Positions 50,829 to 59,111 of a DNA stretch of 64,000 nt are shown here, in pieces. Numbering within the stretch: position 1 is the first letter of the stretch; each line of letters begins with the position of its first letter. The position numbers were made by a program, and so were the translations under genes. The notes under the pieces were generated by a model that ran no database searches, had not been told where the DNA came from, and was given only the letters and a program-made list of their open reading frames with translations. The DNA is from Zavarzinella formosa DSM 19928 (GTDB taxonomy: Bacteria > Planctomycetota > Planctomycetia > Gemmatales > Gemmataceae), in NCBI RefSeq assembly GCF_000255705.1, contig NZ_JH636452.1, positions 116,893 through 180,892 on the forward strand. The letters are read 5' to 3'.

Positions 50829-51956
50829 TCATCGGAAGTGTTCGTCCTTTGGGTCTGCCCCGAGCGCGTCGAGGGGGCCGGCCCGGCGGACCCAGGCGCT
50901 TGTTCGCCAGTTGTCCGGGCCTTCGTCAACCGGCCAGATTCCGGGAACTTTCAGCCGGTAATGTCGGCCAAGGCCCGTCACGAACGGTTCGTACAAGGCT
51001 CGCAATTCGGCCAGTTTGGCCCGAGTCGTCTCGTCGTCCCGAACCACCACGCCGGCCGCGCGAATTTCCGTCAAAAGTTCAGCCAGTCTCGCGTCCGAGA
51101 GCCGGTCCTCTGCCGAGGGAGCCGGCGGCCGACGGATGACCAAGCCGAGATCCACCACGGTGTGCCGGGCCATTGCGAAAGTCAGCCGGGCTTGGGCGCG
51201 GCTGCCGCGATCCACCACCGTGAGCAACAAGGCGGCGGTGTCAAGAACGCAGGTCAGAGCAGCCAGCCAGGATTGGTTGTCATGCTGGCTCCGATAGTGA
51301 CCCAGAACCGGAAATGACAGATGGGCTTCGAGTATCTCGGCCGCCCATCGCTCGGCCTCGGCCAGAAAGCCGGTCATGCACGAACCACCGTCTTCTGTCG
51401 GCGGTGTCCGCAACAACAACCGCCCGGCCGCCGGAGGGGAACCGGCTCGGGCGTCGAGGAGGGCGATGAAAACTTCGCGTCGGCCGAAGGCTTGGTAAAG
51501 AACCGGCAGATAGCCGACCACCACGGCGAAGAAGCCAAACCCGGTCGCGGCTTCCACAACGGCCAACGTCCGAGCGAACGGGGTGGACGGTGTGAGGTCT
51601 CCGTATCCGAGCGTGGTGAACGTCGTGCCGCTGAGGTACAAACCGTCGGCAAATCCCCCTTCTCTCGGGGCGATGCCGTGGTGGGTCATTCCGAATCCGA
51701 CAATCAGGGCCGCCGCCCACACGGCGAAGAGAACGAGTAACGAAAGGGGGCCAAACAGGCTCAGAAAGGTCTGCCGCTGTCGGCCAACCGGGAAGATGAA
51801 GGCAACCGTCGCCCAAGCCCGCCATGTGTGGCGGTAGTAAAAGCTGGTGAACCGGAACGGGCGAACCACCCTGCGAGGCAGGACAAGAGCCTCGAACGCT
51901 TCCGTCATCACGAACAGAACAAGGGCGAGGCCAAAAACGACCGCAGCGGAATGCAT
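50829..51956 (-). CDS. Potassium channel-like protein with C-terminal helical domain
   Basis: A 375-residue protein. Two-pore-helix ion channel features: membrane helices about 5-25 and 66-90, pore loop LYLSGTTFTTLGYGDLTPST with the selectivity filter T-x-G-Y-G-D, and a following helix AVVEAATGFGFFAVVVGYLP. The C-terminal about 200 residues are soluble and helical, without a recognisable RCK or cyclic-nucleotide domain. It probably forms a tetrameric K+ channel. The gating ligand is unknown. Confidence 0.88.
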   Translation of the reverse strand: MHSAAVVFGLALVLFVMTEAFEALVLPRRVVRPFRFTSFYYRHTWRAWATVAFIFPVGRQRQTFLSLFGPLSLLVLFAVWAAALIVGFGMTHHGIAPREGGFADGLYLSGTTFTTLGYGDLTPSTPFARTLAVVEAATGFGFFAVVVGYLPVLYQAFGRREVFIALLDARAGSPPAAGRLLLRTPPTEDGGSCMTGFLAEAERWAAEILEAHLSFPVLGHYRSQHDNQSWLAALTCVLDTAALLLTVVDRGSRAQARLTFAMARHTVVDLGLVIRRPPAPSAEDRLSDARLAELLTEIRAAGVVVRDDETTRAKLAELRALYEPFVTGLGRHYRLKVPGIWPVDEGPDNWRTSAWVRRAGPLDALGADPKDEHFR

Positions 51957-52077
51957 CAGGCAGGCTCCGGCAACGCACCCGACGGGATCGCCCCGCCCGA
52001 GACCGATCTTACTGCTCTACGACATGAATAGGCGCCGATCATATTGAGAGACCGACGCCGGGCTTCCTCCAGATCAT

Positions 52078-52536
52078 TCATAGGGCCGCCGTCGGGGGGG
52101 CGTCTTGATCCGGGGGGTTCGATTCGCGGAGGATCTCGTAATACGAAAACACATCCTCGCATTTTTCCTTTGCATCTTCACCCAAGTCCACCCTCACCTG
52201 ATCCCGTTCCTTCCAGATCGCATACACGCGGGCCACCCGGCCACCATGTTTGCGAGTCAGAATGAGGACGTAATCTCCGATTTGATAAGGAGCGCCGTTC
52301 GCGAGTCCTTGAGAATGGTAGAGTGGCGCCAGAATTGGCCATCCCGCGATGACCGCACCATACCACCCGACTGCCCATGAAAGAACCATCACCCCCGCGA
52401 ACATCATCGGATTCAGCCAATCATCGAACAACCAAATCAGCGGGCTGGTCCGCCAGCACACCGCGAGCGGCACAGACAGAGGAACCACCCCCATCCAAAT
52501 CTTGATCGGCCAGAGATTCGCGATGAATTGTCGCAT
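52078..52536 (-). CDS. Hypothetical membrane protein with KOW/SH3-like C-terminal part
   Basis: A 152-residue protein. The ATG at 52536 has GGAGG seven bases upstream, and two membrane helices follow (about 12-30, IWMGVVPLSVPLAVCW, and 45-70, AGVMVLSWAVGWYGAVIAGW). The soluble part has IGDYVLILTRKHGGRVARVY, which resembles a small beta-barrel (KOW-like) strand pattern, and then an acidic tail. No family assigned. Transcribed away from the PQQ operon at 52939. Confidence 0.65.
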   Translation of the reverse strand: MRQFIANLWPIKIWMGVVPLSVPLAVCWRTSPLIWLFDDWLNPMMFAGVMVLSWAVGWYGAVIAGWPILAPLYHSQGLANGAPYQIGDYVLILTRKHGGRVARVYAIWKERDQVRVDLGEDAKEKCEDVFSYYEILRESNPPDQDAPPTAAL

Positions 52537-52938
52537 CTGTTGCCCTCCGCCGGTGATCCGGGAAAACGTGACAGCCCTTTCGGTCTTTCTTAAACAGCGA
52601 TTTTCATTGAAGTTGTGGAGGCGGCTTGCAATCAACGCGGGGTCTCCTGATGAGAATTTTTAGTGAGTTGGCTGACTCTGTCAGAACGTTGATTGACTTG
52701 AGATTCGCATCAATATAATGAGATTATGGTGCGTGTAAGATTATTGTTCTTGATCGAGATTGAGTCTCTTTCCTGCTTAAGACAAATGAATCATGAAGCC
52801 GCCGGGAGCAACGAATAACGTTTCGCATCAAGATGGCATTTGCCAAGAGTACCATGAATGGTTGTCCGGCTGGCACGTCCAGTACGGCGAACAAGCGACG
52901 TTTTTCAAATGATCTCCCCGTGATCGGAGCAAACAGTC
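52537..52938. other. Intergenic region with probable promoter of the 52.9-64 kb gene run
   Basis: About 400 bp between divergent genes, notably AT-rich from 52640 to 52800. It holds the -35/-10-like pair described separately and should carry the promoter for the downstream PQQ-propeller gene. No open frame with coding character was seen. Confidence 0.45.
52693..52719 (+). promoter_or_regulatory. Candidate sigma-70-like promoter
   Basis: TTGACT (52693-52698) and TATAAT (52714-52719) are separated by 15 bp, shorter than the usual 17. It lies about 220 bp upstream of the PQQ gene in an AT-rich stretch. Judged by consensus only. Confidence 0.4.
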
Positions 52939-54168
52939 ATGGTTCAGTTGCGATGCGTATGCCTCTTGTTGATGGTTGCCCCCGTGGCTCTCGCCGGGGA
53001 CTGGCCGCAATGGCTTGGCCCCAAGCGGGATGGCGGGACCGACGAAAAAGTGAAGGCTTGGGAGGAAGCCCCCAAGGTTCTTTGGAAGCTCCCCGTCGGG
53101 GCCGGGCATAGCGTTCCGGTGGTGGCTGATGGCCGCGTTTTCGTTCATGCCCAATTGCCGGGCAAGGAGGCCGAGGAAGTGATTGCTGTCGATGCCACGA
53201 CCGGCAAGGAAATCTGGCGGCAAAATTACACTCGCGCCCCATACAAGAGCGTGCTAAACACCGGGCCGCAATCAACGCCCGTGGTTTCCGGCGGCAAGCT
53301 GTTTACCTTCGGGATCACCGGCGTGCTGACTTGCTTCGATGCTTCCGGCGGCAAGCAACTTTGGCAGACCGATGTTTACAAGACCTTCAAGGCTGACCTG
53401 CCCCGGTTCGGCGTCTGTTGTTCGCCGCTGGTTGTCGGCAACCGCGTGCTTGTTCCCGTCGGCGGCAAGGGGGCGGGCGTGGTCGCCTTTGACACCGAGA
53501 AGGGTGCCGTCCAATGGCAGGCCCTCGACGACCCGGCCAGCACGGCCTCCCCGGTATTGGTCGCCGGGATTAACGGGCCGGATGTCGTGTTCATGACGAG
53601 TCTGCGGTTGGTCGCCCTCAATCCGCTCGACGGCGAAGTGAGTTGGGAATATCCGCTCGTGTTCCAACCGGCCGGGGCGTCGCCCACGCCCTTGGTCGTT
53701 GGGGACAAGCTGTTCGCCAGCACAATGACGAACGGAACAACGGCCATCCGCATCGGCAAGAAAGAAGACAAGCCCGCCGCCGATCAGGTGTGGCAGGAGA
53801 AGGAGATGAAGGGATACTTCTCCTCCGGCACTTCGGCCAACAAGGAACGGCTGTACCTGATTACCAACACCCTGAAGCCGATTCCCTCCGCCGCCCTGAC
53901 CTGCGTGGATTTGAAAACCGGCAAACAATTGTGGGCAAGGCGGGGAGTCGGCTATTTTCACGCCGCCCCGCTTCGCACTGGCGACGGCAATTTGCTGGTG
54001 CTGAGCGACAGCGGCAGCCTGACGCTCGTGGCCGATGACCCCAAGGAATACCGTGAACTTGCCCGCGCCAAGGTTTGCGGCGGCACACTGACGGGCATGG
54101 CGTTTTCGGACGGAAAACTCTTCGTCCGCGACGCCAAGGAAGTGACCGCCCTCCGTTTGAATGACTGA
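52939..54168 (+). CDS. Secreted PQQ-like beta-propeller protein, first gene of a long run
   Basis: A 409-residue protein with a short signal peptide (MVQLRCVCLLLMVAPVALAG) before DWPQWLGPKRDGGTDEKVKA. Blades include VDATTGKEIWRQNY, CFDASGGKQLWQTDV, FDTEKGAVQWQALD, LNPLDGEVSWEYPL and VDLKTGKQLWARRG. It differs in branch from the tandem triplet. It is followed at 61 bp by the DUF1559 gene and further co-directional genes, so it may start the operon. Shine-Dalgarno GGAGC lies about 12 bases before the ATG. Confidence 0.87.
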   Translation: MVQLRCVCLLLMVAPVALAGDWPQWLGPKRDGGTDEKVKAWEEAPKVLWKLPVGAGHSVPVVADGRVFVHAQLPGKEAEEVIAVDATTGKEIWRQNYTRAPYKSVLNTGPQSTPVVSGGKLFTFGITGVLTCFDASGGKQLWQTDVYKTFKADLPRFGVCCSPLVVGNRVLVPVGGKGAGVVAFDTEKGAVQWQALDDPASTASPVLVAGINGPDVVFMTSLRLVALNPLDGEVSWEYPLVFQPAGASPTPLVVGDKLFASTMTNGTTAIRIGKKEDKPAADQVWQEKEMKGYFSSGTSANKERLYLITNTLKPIPSAALTCVDLKTGKQLWARRGVGYFHAAPLRTGDGNLLVLSDSGSLTLVADDPKEYRELARAKVCGGTLTGMAFSDGKLFVRDAKEVTALRLND

Positions 54169-54229
54169 CGCTTGAATCCCACCCACGCCCTGTTCATTTT
54201 TATTTCACACCCTGTGAGAAGGCCCCGCC

Positions 54230-55264
54230 ATGTTGCGAGCTATTGATTCCCGCCGTCGGAAGGCGTTTACCCTGATCGAACTGTTGGTGGTGATCGCCAT
54301 CATCGCCATCCTGATCGGGCTGTTATTGCCCGCCGTTCAAAAGATCCGCGAAGCCGCGAACCGGATGAAATGCTCCAACAACATGAAACAACTGGGGCTG
54401 GCTTATCACAATTATGAATCCTCCAACGGTGGCCTGGCTCCGTATGCGATCCAGCCGGACCCGGCGAACTTTGCCGGGACGGCCGCGCTGGCGCAAAAGA
54501 CCGTGGGCTGGGGCGTGCCGCTGCTGAGCTACTTGGAACAAAACGCATTGTCCCAGAACTACAACGTCAACTCGTACTTTTACTCGGCCGGCGCCAACCA
54601 AACGGGTTCCAACACGCATCTGAAAATGATGCAATGCCCGTCCACTCCCACGCAGGACAGGCTTTACACGGCCAAGAGCAGCTTTGCGGCCCTGACCGGG
54701 TTGCCTGACACGTGGACGGCGTCGGCCGCCGATTACACGCCGGTTTCCAACGTCAACACCACGCTCCAAACGACGGCCGGCATCAGCCCGACCAGTTCCA
54801 CCAGTTATGCCGGGGCGTTGCAACTAAACGTCGTCTCCCCATTCTCGAACATCACGGATGGCACGTCGAACACAATCCTGCTGGCCGAGGCCGCTGGCCG
54901 GCCGCAAGTGTGGCAGAACGGCAAACTCGGGACAACAGACTTGGGCACGCCAACCAAGACCGGCAACGATCTCGGATCGGCCGCCAGCCCGTGGACGGAC
55001 CGCTACGGCGGCGGTTGGGCCGACGCCTCTGCCGGCGGTTACACGATCAAGGGAAGCGCCCAAGACGGGTCCTACGCCAGCGCCGGCGGATCGTGCCTCA
55101 TGAACTGCAACAACGACTTGGGACTGTACAGCTTCCACACCGGCGGGATTAACACGCTGATGTGCGACGGCTCCGTTCGATTTGTCCGCTCCAGCGTCAC
55201 GCCTGTCAGTTTCATTGCGGCGGTCAGTCGCAGCGGCGGCGAAGCTCGCGGGCTTGATAATTGA
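54230..55264 (+). CDS. DUF1559 family prepilin-like protein
   Basis: A 344-residue protein. The N-terminus [20 protein letters not shown] is a type IV prepilin/pseudopilin signal (cleavage before F, glutamate at +5) followed by [20 protein letters not shown], the invariant DUF1559 segment. The C-terminal [11 protein letters not shown] closes the family domain (F-x-x-G-x-x-x-x-x-x-x-x-D-G-S). Such proteins are very abundant in planctomycetes, probably surface fibres. Position after the PQQ gene suggests joint expression. Confidence 0.93.
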   Translation: MLRAIDSRRRKAFTLIELLVVIAIIAILIGLLLPAVQKIREAANRMKCSNNMKQLGLAYHNYESSNGGLAPYAIQPDPANFAGTAALAQKTVGWGVPLLSYLEQNALSQNYNVNSYFYSAGANQTGSNTHLKMMQCPSTPTQDRLYTAKSSFAALTGLPDTWTASAADYTPVSNVNTTLQTTAGISPTSSTSYAGALQLNVVSPFSNITDGTSNTILLAEAAGRPQVWQNGKLGTTDLGTPTKTGNDLGSAASPWTDRYGGGWADASAGGYTIKGSAQDGSYASAGGSCLMNCNNDLGLYSFHTGGINTLMCDGSVRFVRSSVTPVSFIAAVSRSGGEARGLDN

Positions 55265-55327
55265 ACAAGCGGGCTTGTTTCAAGATGTTTACGACGGGCT
55301 TGGGCGGGTGAGAACGGGAGTTTGAAG

Positions 55328-55741
55328 ATGCGTTCTTTGGTGTTGGGCGGCTTGTTGGGCATTCTCATGATCGCCCTCACCGGATGCGGCGACGGCAAGC
55401 CGACGTTGTATCCAGTATCCGGTCAGATCAATGTGAAGGGGAAAGGGGCGGGCTTTGCCCATGTCGTTTTCCACCCGGACCAAGTGAACGACAAAATCCC
55501 CCGGCCTTACGCGAAAACCGACGCGGATGGCAAATTCACCCTGACAACTTACACCACCGGGGATGGCGCACCGGCCGGCAGTTATAAGGTGACGGTCACT
55601 TGGCGGCCTGTTCCCAAAAGTTCCACGGAAGCCGACGGGCCGGACAAGCTCAATGGCCGCTATGCGGACGCGGCCACCTCCAAAACAAGCGTAACGGTCG
55701 ATAAGAAACCAACGGTTCTTGAACCGATCAACCTGGATTAA
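55328..55741 (+). CDS. Lipoprotein with transthyretin-like / carboxypeptidase regulatory-like domain
   Basis: A 137-residue protein with a lipobox LTGCGDG (L-T-G-C) after a hydrophobic leader, so it should be lipidated. The mature part is a small beta-sandwich: LYPVSGQINVKGKGAGFAHV, YAKTDADGKFTLTTYTTGDG, APAGSYKVTVTW, the pattern of planctomycete carboxypeptidase regulatory-like lipoproteins usually found next to DUF1559 genes. The start ATG at 55328 was preferred over a TTG two codons upstream. The MFS gene begins one base after its stop. Confidence 0.88.
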   Translation: MRSLVLGGLLGILMIALTGCGDGKPTLYPVSGQINVKGKGAGFAHVVFHPDQVNDKIPRPYAKTDADGKFTLTTYTTGDGAPAGSYKVTVTWRPVPKSSTEADGPDKLNGRYADAATSKTSVTVDKKPTVLEPINLD

Positions 55742-55742
55742 C

Positions 55743-57026
55743 GTGAGCATCGCACCCGGTCTTGCCCCGCAACAATCGCCAAGAACCATCATCAGTCTCC
55801 CGTTCTATTACGGGTGGGTCGTGCTGGTGATGGCGTCCTTCGCAATGACGGCGACCCTTCCGGGACGCACTCACGGCCTCGGCCTCATCACCAAACCAAT
55901 CCTTGATGATTCGGCTTTCAACATCACGGAGGTGGGCTTCACCACCATCAACATGTGGGCCGTCATCGTTGGCGGGGCGTTCTGCATTCCCATTGGCCGG
56001 TTGATCGACCGTTTTGGCGTGCGGGTCGCGCTCGTCGGGGTGTCGGCCGCGTTGGGGTTGTCGGTGTTGTTGATGGCCGGGTCGATTTCCCTCGTCATGT
56101 TGGTTGTGTCGCTTACGCTGGTTCGTGGTTTCGGGCAAGGGGCGTTGTCGGTCGTCAGCATGGCAATGGTCGGCAAATGGTTTACCCGCCGAATCGGCTT
56201 GGCGATGGCAGTGTTCACCGTGTTGTTGTCCATCGGGTTCATCGCCTCGACCCTTGGCGTCGGCGGGGCGGTCGAAAAATTCGGCTGGCGGCCGGTGTGG
56301 AACGGCGTCGGCTTGGTTTTGCTGCTCGGGCTGGCACCGCTTGGCTGGCTGTTGGTGCGCCGCACGCCGGAATCGGTCGGATTGCCGCCGGATGCACCCG
56401 AAGAAGCCATAATCGCTGAGCCATCGCTTGATTTGCCGCTGTCGGCCGCCCTGTGCTCCGTGGCGTTCTGGACATTCACATTGTCAGCTTCGCTTTACAA
56501 CCTGATCTGGTCGGCGATTACGCTGTTAAGCAAGCCAATGATGGCTGAGCGGGGACTGGACGATGAAACTTATCTGACCGTCATGTCGATGATGGTTGCC
56601 GGGGGGCTTCCCGCCAACCTCGTCTGCGGCTGGCTGGCCCGCCGGGTCAGTCTTGGCTTGTTATTGTTCGTCGGCATGACCGCCCTTGCGGGGTCGCTGG
56701 TGGCTTTCCCGCATGTGGCGAACAACATGCATGCGGTTCTCTATGGCCTCGGGTTGGGCGTTGCCGGGGGGATCGTCACGGTGGTGTTCTTCTCGATCAA
56801 CGCCGCCGCTTTTGGCCGACTCCATCTGGGGGCGATTCAAGGGACGGCGCAAGTTGTTTCGGTCATCGCCTCGGCCATCGGGCCGGTGATTGCCGCCGTG
56901 GTGCGGGATCAGACCGGTTCGTCGGCCGCGATGTTTTATGCCTGCGCCCCGCTGGCCGTGTTGCTCGGTTTGGTTGCCTGGGTGGCTCCGTTGCCGAAAC
57001 GGGGTTTGGAGGAAATTTCCAAATGA
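55743..57026 (+). CDS. MFS transporter preceding VOC-methyltransferase-like genes
   Basis: A 427-residue protein with about twelve membrane segments, beginning near FYYGWVVLVMASFAMTAT. MFS markers: GRLIDRFGVRVALVGVSAAL, LVRGFGQGALSVVSMAMVGKW, and VEKFGWRPVW. A GTG start one base after the lipoprotein stop was used; a TTG at 55719 inside that gene would add eight residues. The stop overlaps the ATG of the first VOC protein (ATGA), so the transporter is co-translated with it and is the best clue that the two VOC proteins work on a transported small molecule. Confidence 0.87.
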   Translation: MSIAPGLAPQQSPRTIISLPFYYGWVVLVMASFAMTATLPGRTHGLGLITKPILDDSAFNITEVGFTTINMWAVIVGGAFCIPIGRLIDRFGVRVALVGVSAALGLSVLLMAGSISLVMLVVSLTLVRGFGQGALSVVSMAMVGKWFTRRIGLAMAVFTVLLSIGFIASTLGVGGAVEKFGWRPVWNGVGLVLLLGLAPLGWLLVRRTPESVGLPPDAPEEAIIAEPSLDLPLSAALCSVAFWTFTLSASLYNLIWSAITLLSKPMMAERGLDDETYLTVMSMMVAGGLPANLVCGWLARRVSLGLLLFVGMTALAGSLVAFPHVANNMHAVLYGLGLGVAGGIVTVVFFSINAAAFGRLHLGAIQGTAQVVSVIASAIGPVIAAVVRDQTGSSAAMFYACAPLAVLLGLVAWVAPLPKRGLEEISK

Positions 57027-58063
57027 CGACATTTCACCTGTCGCTGAACGTGACCGACCTCACGCGGTCGGTGGAGTTCTACCAGCAATTTTTCGGCCTG
57101 CCCCCGGCCAAACGGCATGATGATTACGCCAAGTTCGAGCTGCCCGACCCGCCGGTGATCTTTTCGTTGGTGCCACACCCGCCCGGTTCGGGGTGTTCGT
57201 TGAGCCATGTCGGCCTGCGGATGCCGCACACGGCGGCCGTCCATGCCTATGCCGAGCGGTTGGAGGCCGCCGGGATTTGCACGCAAGCCCAAGACGGAAC
57301 CGTCTGTGGCTATGCCAGACAAAACAAGGCATGGGCCAAAGACCCGGACGGCAATTTCTGGGAGATTTACCACGTCGAGGAAGAAGTCGATCCGATCATC
57401 GTCCGCAAGAGCGTTGAAGGAAAAGCGGCTCGGCTCGATCTGCTGCCGGAACCGCCGTCCATCGGCCCGGTGATCTGGGAACATTACCTGACCAACCCGG
57501 ACCCGGAAAAGATTCCTCATCCAGATGGCACGGTGGACGAAGTTCGCCTGACCGGAACCTTCAACGCGAATTTTGACCAGGCCAGCCGGCTGGCCGTTGT
57601 GCGGGAGGCAGCCCGCGTTTTGAAACCCGGTGGCCGGGTGGTTACTCATGGTTTGATGGCCAACAAGCCGTTTCCGGGATCGCAGCCAAAACTCTCGGGA
57701 CTGGCGGCGATGGTTTCGCGCGTGCCGCTTCCGGACGAAGTCTTTGAGGCATTTCGCTCGGCCGGGTTTATCAATCTGCAACTGGTGAAGCACACCGAAA
57801 AACCGTGGTTCACCCACGACGGCGTGGAAATGCGGGAAGTAAAAGTGATCGGCTGGAAACCAGCTTCGGCGCCCGCCGATGAAACCCGGCCGTTGGTATA
57901 CAAAGGGCCGTTCGCCTCGATCACGGCTGATGGCGGCCATGCCTTTGCCCGCGGACAACGAACGACCGTTCCCATGTCGCTCTGGCAGCAATTGCGGCTC
58001 GGGCCGTCGGCCGAGAGTTTTCTGTTTCTTGAACCCGGAACCGGAGAGGCGTGCGGCTCATGA
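57023..58063 (+). CDS. ArsI/CadI-like VOC domain fused to C-terminal half of an ArsM-like methyltransferase (copy 1)
   Basis: A 346-residue protein. Residues 1-125 are a VOC (glyoxalase) domain with metal ligands H5 (FHLSLNV), H62 (SHVGLR) and E114 (FWEIYH), and the loop GTVCGYARQNKAWAKDPDG corresponds to the ArsI cysteine loop, here with only one cysteine (C95). Residues 170-270 look like the second half of a methyltransferase (ARVLKPGGRVVTHGLM) without a visible SAM-binding motif I. The last about 60 residues (LVYKGPFASITADGGHAF, RGQRT) resemble the ArsM C-terminal segment. ATG overlaps the MFS stop. Organoarsenical chemistry is inferred, not shown. Confidence 0.75.
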   Translation: MTTFHLSLNVTDLTRSVEFYQQFFGLPPAKRHDDYAKFELPDPPVIFSLVPHPPGSGCSLSHVGLRMPHTAAVHAYAERLEAAGICTQAQDGTVCGYARQNKAWAKDPDGNFWEIYHVEEEVDPIIVRKSVEGKAARLDLLPEPPSIGPVIWEHYLTNPDPEKIPHPDGTVDEVRLTGTFNANFDQASRLAVVREAARVLKPGGRVVTHGLMANKPFPGSQPKLSGLAAMVSRVPLPDEVFEAFRSAGFINLQLVKHTEKPWFTHDGVEMREVKVIGWKPASAPADETRPLVYKGPFASITADGGHAFARGQRTTVPMSLWQQLRLGPSAESFLFLEPGTGEACGS

Positions 58064-59073
58064 GCGTCCAAATCGAAGAAGCCCCGGCGGTAACCGCCAC
58101 GGGCGTCCGGTTTCATCTCGGGTTGCATTCGAGCGACCTTGGCCGATCGGTGCGATTTTATGAAACGCTGCTCGGCGCCCCGCCGGTGAAGAACCTGCCC
58201 GACTATGTCCGCTTTGAAATCGCCGACCCGCCTCTGGTGGTCGCCCTGTATCCGAATCCGCAAGTTCCCGGCGGGGCGTTGAACCATGTCGGCCTGCGAT
58301 TGGACAGCAGCGAGTCTTTGGTGGAACTGCAACGACGGTTGGAAGAGCAGGGGATCTCCACTCAACGACAAGAAGGCGTCGAGTGTTGCTATTCCCGCCA
58401 GACGAAGTTCTGGGTGACTGACCCGGACAAGACGCTTTGGGAAATCTACACACTGGAAGAAGACATCGACCATTCCGGCTTTGACGATGCCCCGGTGAAA
58501 GCTGCCGCCGTGGAAGCCATCTGGCAACACCGGATCACCGATCCCATCCCGGCCGTCATTCCGCACGGCGACGACAGCCTTGATGAAGTAATCTTGGAAG
58601 GAACATTCAACGCGATTCTTCCCGAGGGAGCGCTGACCCGCCTGTTGGGGGAGATTCGCCGGACATTGAAACCGGGGGGCCGGATTGCCGTTCACGGACT
58701 CGTCGGGGACAAGCCTTTCCCCGGCGCCCCGAAACTTCCCGGCATGGCCTCGCTGGTGCGGCGGGTTCCGGTGGAGACGGAAGCCCTTGAAATGCTGCTG
58801 GCCGCCGGGTTTGGTTCGCTGGCATTTGACAAACTCGGGGACATTCATTGCTTCCGGGTGAACGGGGTGGAATTGCGAGAAATGCGGCTCGCCGGTCGCA
58901 AGGCGGTGAAGGAAACGGCGTCGGCACTCGTCTTATACAAAGGGCCGTTTGAGCAAGTCGTCGCCGAGGATGGCACGACCCTGCGACGCGGAGTGGCCGT
59001 GCGAGTGAGCGGCGAACTGGCCGGGCTTTTGCGGGTCGGCTCGGCCGATCAGTTCTCATTCCTTCCGGAGTGA
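58060..59073 (+). CDS. ArsI/CadI-like VOC domain fused to C-terminal half of an ArsM-like methyltransferase (copy 2)
   Basis: A 337-residue paralogue of the gene before it, starting at an ATG that overlaps the upstream stop (ATGA). Metal ligands are H19, H76 and E128. Unlike copy 1 it keeps the vicinal cysteine pair C109-C110 in GVECCYSRQTKFWVTDPD, the trait by which ArsI binds trivalent organoarsenicals. RRTLKPGGRIAVHGL and LVLYKGPFEQVVAEDGTTL repeat the methyltransferase-like and ArsM-like C-terminal parts, again lacking motif I. The tandem copies differ enough to suggest distinct roles, for example a catalytic and a degenerate subunit. Confidence 0.77.
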   Translation: MSVQIEEAPAVTATGVRFHLGLHSSDLGRSVRFYETLLGAPPVKNLPDYVRFEIADPPLVVALYPNPQVPGGALNHVGLRLDSSESLVELQRRLEEQGISTQRQEGVECCYSRQTKFWVTDPDKTLWEIYTLEEDIDHSGFDDAPVKAAAVEAIWQHRITDPIPAVIPHGDDSLDEVILEGTFNAILPEGALTRLLGEIRRTLKPGGRIAVHGLVGDKPFPGAPKLPGMASLVRRVPVETEALEMLLAAGFGSLAFDKLGDIHCFRVNGVELREMRLAGRKAVKETASALVLYKGPFEQVVAEDGTTLRRGVAVRVSGELAGLLRVGSADQFSFLPE

Positions 59074-59111
59074 CACTGGACACGATTCCACCGATGAGGG
59101 AGAATCACGGG

